Assembly (NCBI RefSeq): GCF_007830445.1
Contig: NZ_VLKR01000023.1
Coordinates: 49,613-113,612, forward strand
Source of the DNA: Sphingobacterium siyangense
Lineage (GTDB): Bacteria; Bacteroidota; Bacteroidia; Sphingobacteriales; Sphingobacteriaceae
Direction of reading: 5' to 3'
Length of the DNA: 64,000 nt
Part shown: in pieces, positions 63,343 through 64,000 of the stretch
Layout: the number at the start of each line of letters is the position of its first letter
How positions within the stretch are numbered: the stretch's first letter is position 1
Notes under the pieces: generated by a model
Databases searched by the model: none
What the model was told of the DNA's origin: nothing
Seen by the model: only the letters and a program-made list of their open reading frames with translations
Made by a program: the position numbers and the translations under genes

Positions 63343-63680
63343 GCTGACCCCTCAAAATTGAATTAGAATTAGGGATGCGTATTGCGTTTAAAGCTGTTAT
63401 TCAACTGCCATACTGGCTGATGTTGACCCCCTAATTCATTTTTCATTTCATTGCGCTGGAGCATGCTGACCCCTTAGCAAGTAGTTTTTGTTACTTAGTG
63501 ATCAAACAATTCGGATCACTGATGGCTGGAAAACCAAAACGAATGAGTCAGATAAAGCAATTAATCAGATTGTACCAGAGCGGTAGCGGAATAAAAACAA
63601 TCGCCCGCATCCTTGGTATGAGCAAGAATACGGTGAAGTCCTATCTTAAAAAGATGGCCGACGGCGGTTTCAATACCGAA
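63343..63680 (+). mobile_element. IS21-family element, left part only
   Basis: Begins with repeated end motifs: GCTGACCCCT (63343), TGTTGACCCCCTAATTCA (about 63420) and TGCTGACCCCTTA (about 63466), the multiple terminal repeats of IS21-type ends. The istA reading frame starts at 63522 and is cut off at about 63680, where a second IS21-type element begins. The element truncates an ISL3 transposase gene. Confidence 0.7.
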
Positions 63681-63686
63681 TGTTAA
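63522..63686 (+). pseudogene. istA: istA transposase N-terminus, truncated
   Basis: From ATG 63522 (the frame opens eight codons earlier). The product has the IS21 IstA HTH: 'MSQIKQLIRLYQSGSGIKTI' and 'ARILGMSKNTVKSYLKKM'. It ends after about 54 codons at a stop supplied by the incoming element, so the catalytic domain is missing. Confidence 0.75.
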
Positions 63687-64000
63687 TTCGCATATAAATA
63701 CCCCCAGCAATTCGCATTAAAATGCCACCACCTTAAACAATTAAGGTTTTACTTGTTGAGAGTATAATAAACTCTCAGCGTTATGTATAAAGTGGCTATG
63801 TACAATACGATAAAAACACTTTTGGAACACGGCAAATCTTTGCGGGAGATCTCAAGGGAACTTGGGATGTGCCGCAAGACCGTTTCGCGTATCCAAAAAG
63901 CGCTGCTGAATGGAGATTCAGCTCCGAGGCAGCAGTCCCGTTCCAGTGGTCTTGAGGTATTTCATGAACAGATCGAGCATTATCTGGCCAGTGGACTTTC
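63681..64000 (+). mobile_element. Second IS21-family element, left end, continues past the window
   Basis: Left end TGTTAATTCG at 63681, followed by subterminal direct repeats AATTCGCATATAAA (63685) and AATTCGCATTAAAA (63709), as in IS21 ends. It interrupts the first element's istA. The exact first base is inferred from the loss of istA similarity. Confidence 0.6.
63783..64000 (+). CDS. istA: IS21-family transposase IstA, N-terminal part
   Basis: 72 codons to the window edge from ATG 63783. The HTH region reads 'TLLEHGKSLREISRELGMCR' followed by 'KTVSRIQKALLNG', typical of IstA. It differs clearly from the truncated istA just upstream, so two different IS21 elements met here. Probably intact beyond the window. 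Confidence 0.75.
   Translation, partial: MYKVAMYNTIKTLLEHGKSLREISRELGMCRKTVSRIQKALLNGDSAPRQQSRSSGLEVFHEQIEHYLASGL

Overview
The window looks like chromosomal DNA of a Sphingobacteriaceae-type Bacteroidota, most likely Sphingobacterium or a close relative. The evidence is three SusC/SusD (TonB-dependent transporter plus surface lipoprotein) pairs, many short lipoprotein signals, a LytTR regulator with a membrane domain, a DUF6520-like exported peptide, a MauE/DoxX-like protein, and ISL3, IS4 and IS21 elements. The genus assignment is inference. No rRNA, tRNA or CRISPR array was seen.

Layout. Positions 1-700 hold the end of a two-gene operon (a DyP-peroxidase-like start plus an unknown protein). 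Positions 1-4.4 kb and 14.7-18.8 kb contain two diverged copies of one module: a two-TM PH-like membrane protein followed by a helical-repeat protein. Each copy has broken minus-strand genes nearby that look like toxin tails and immunity-like genes. Between them (4.4-14.5 kb) is a nutrient-uptake operon: AraC regulator, SusC, SusD, fasciclin/DUF4859 lipoprotein, DUF5007-like lipoprotein and DUF6055-like HExxH metalloprotease with DUF4859. At 18.8-28.7 kb a membrane-spanning HTH/PKD/lectin-like regulator diverges from a second locus: SusC, SusD, a 792-residue exported protein with an internal duplication, and an MFS transporter. At 28.8-33.1 kb are an exported protein, a LytTR regulator and a two-gene unit with a tandem HNH-type zinc protein. 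At 33.4-42 kb lies the third SusC/SusD pair with a TlpA-like thioredoxin, a MauE-like protein and a DUF6520-like peptide. Upstream of the TlpA gene is about 550 bp of 11-bp periodic repeats arranged in converging blocks.

From 42.6 to 61.3 kb the DNA is AT-richer and reads as a defence island: two related XRE-type regulators, an overlapping soluble/membrane gene pair of unknown type, a four-gene operon that fits Druantia type II (C5 methyltransferase, PD-(D/E)XK nuclease with a Cas4-like cysteine set, 2009-residue helicase with a DUF1998-like tail, 949-residue partner), an OGG-fold glycosylase-like gene and a GHKL-ATPase/DUF3883 gene. The island is closed on the right by a pile of mobile elements: a complete but inactivated IS4-family element with 11-bp target duplications, an ISL3 transposase tail, a truncated IS21-type element and a second IS21-type element inserted into it.

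The most interesting material is the 11-bp periodic array (40.84-41.39 kb), the defence genes around the Druantia-like operon that I cannot assign to a known system (43.8-45.4 kb and 57.2-61.3 kb), and the decaying toxin/immunity-like cassettes tied to the duplicated module.
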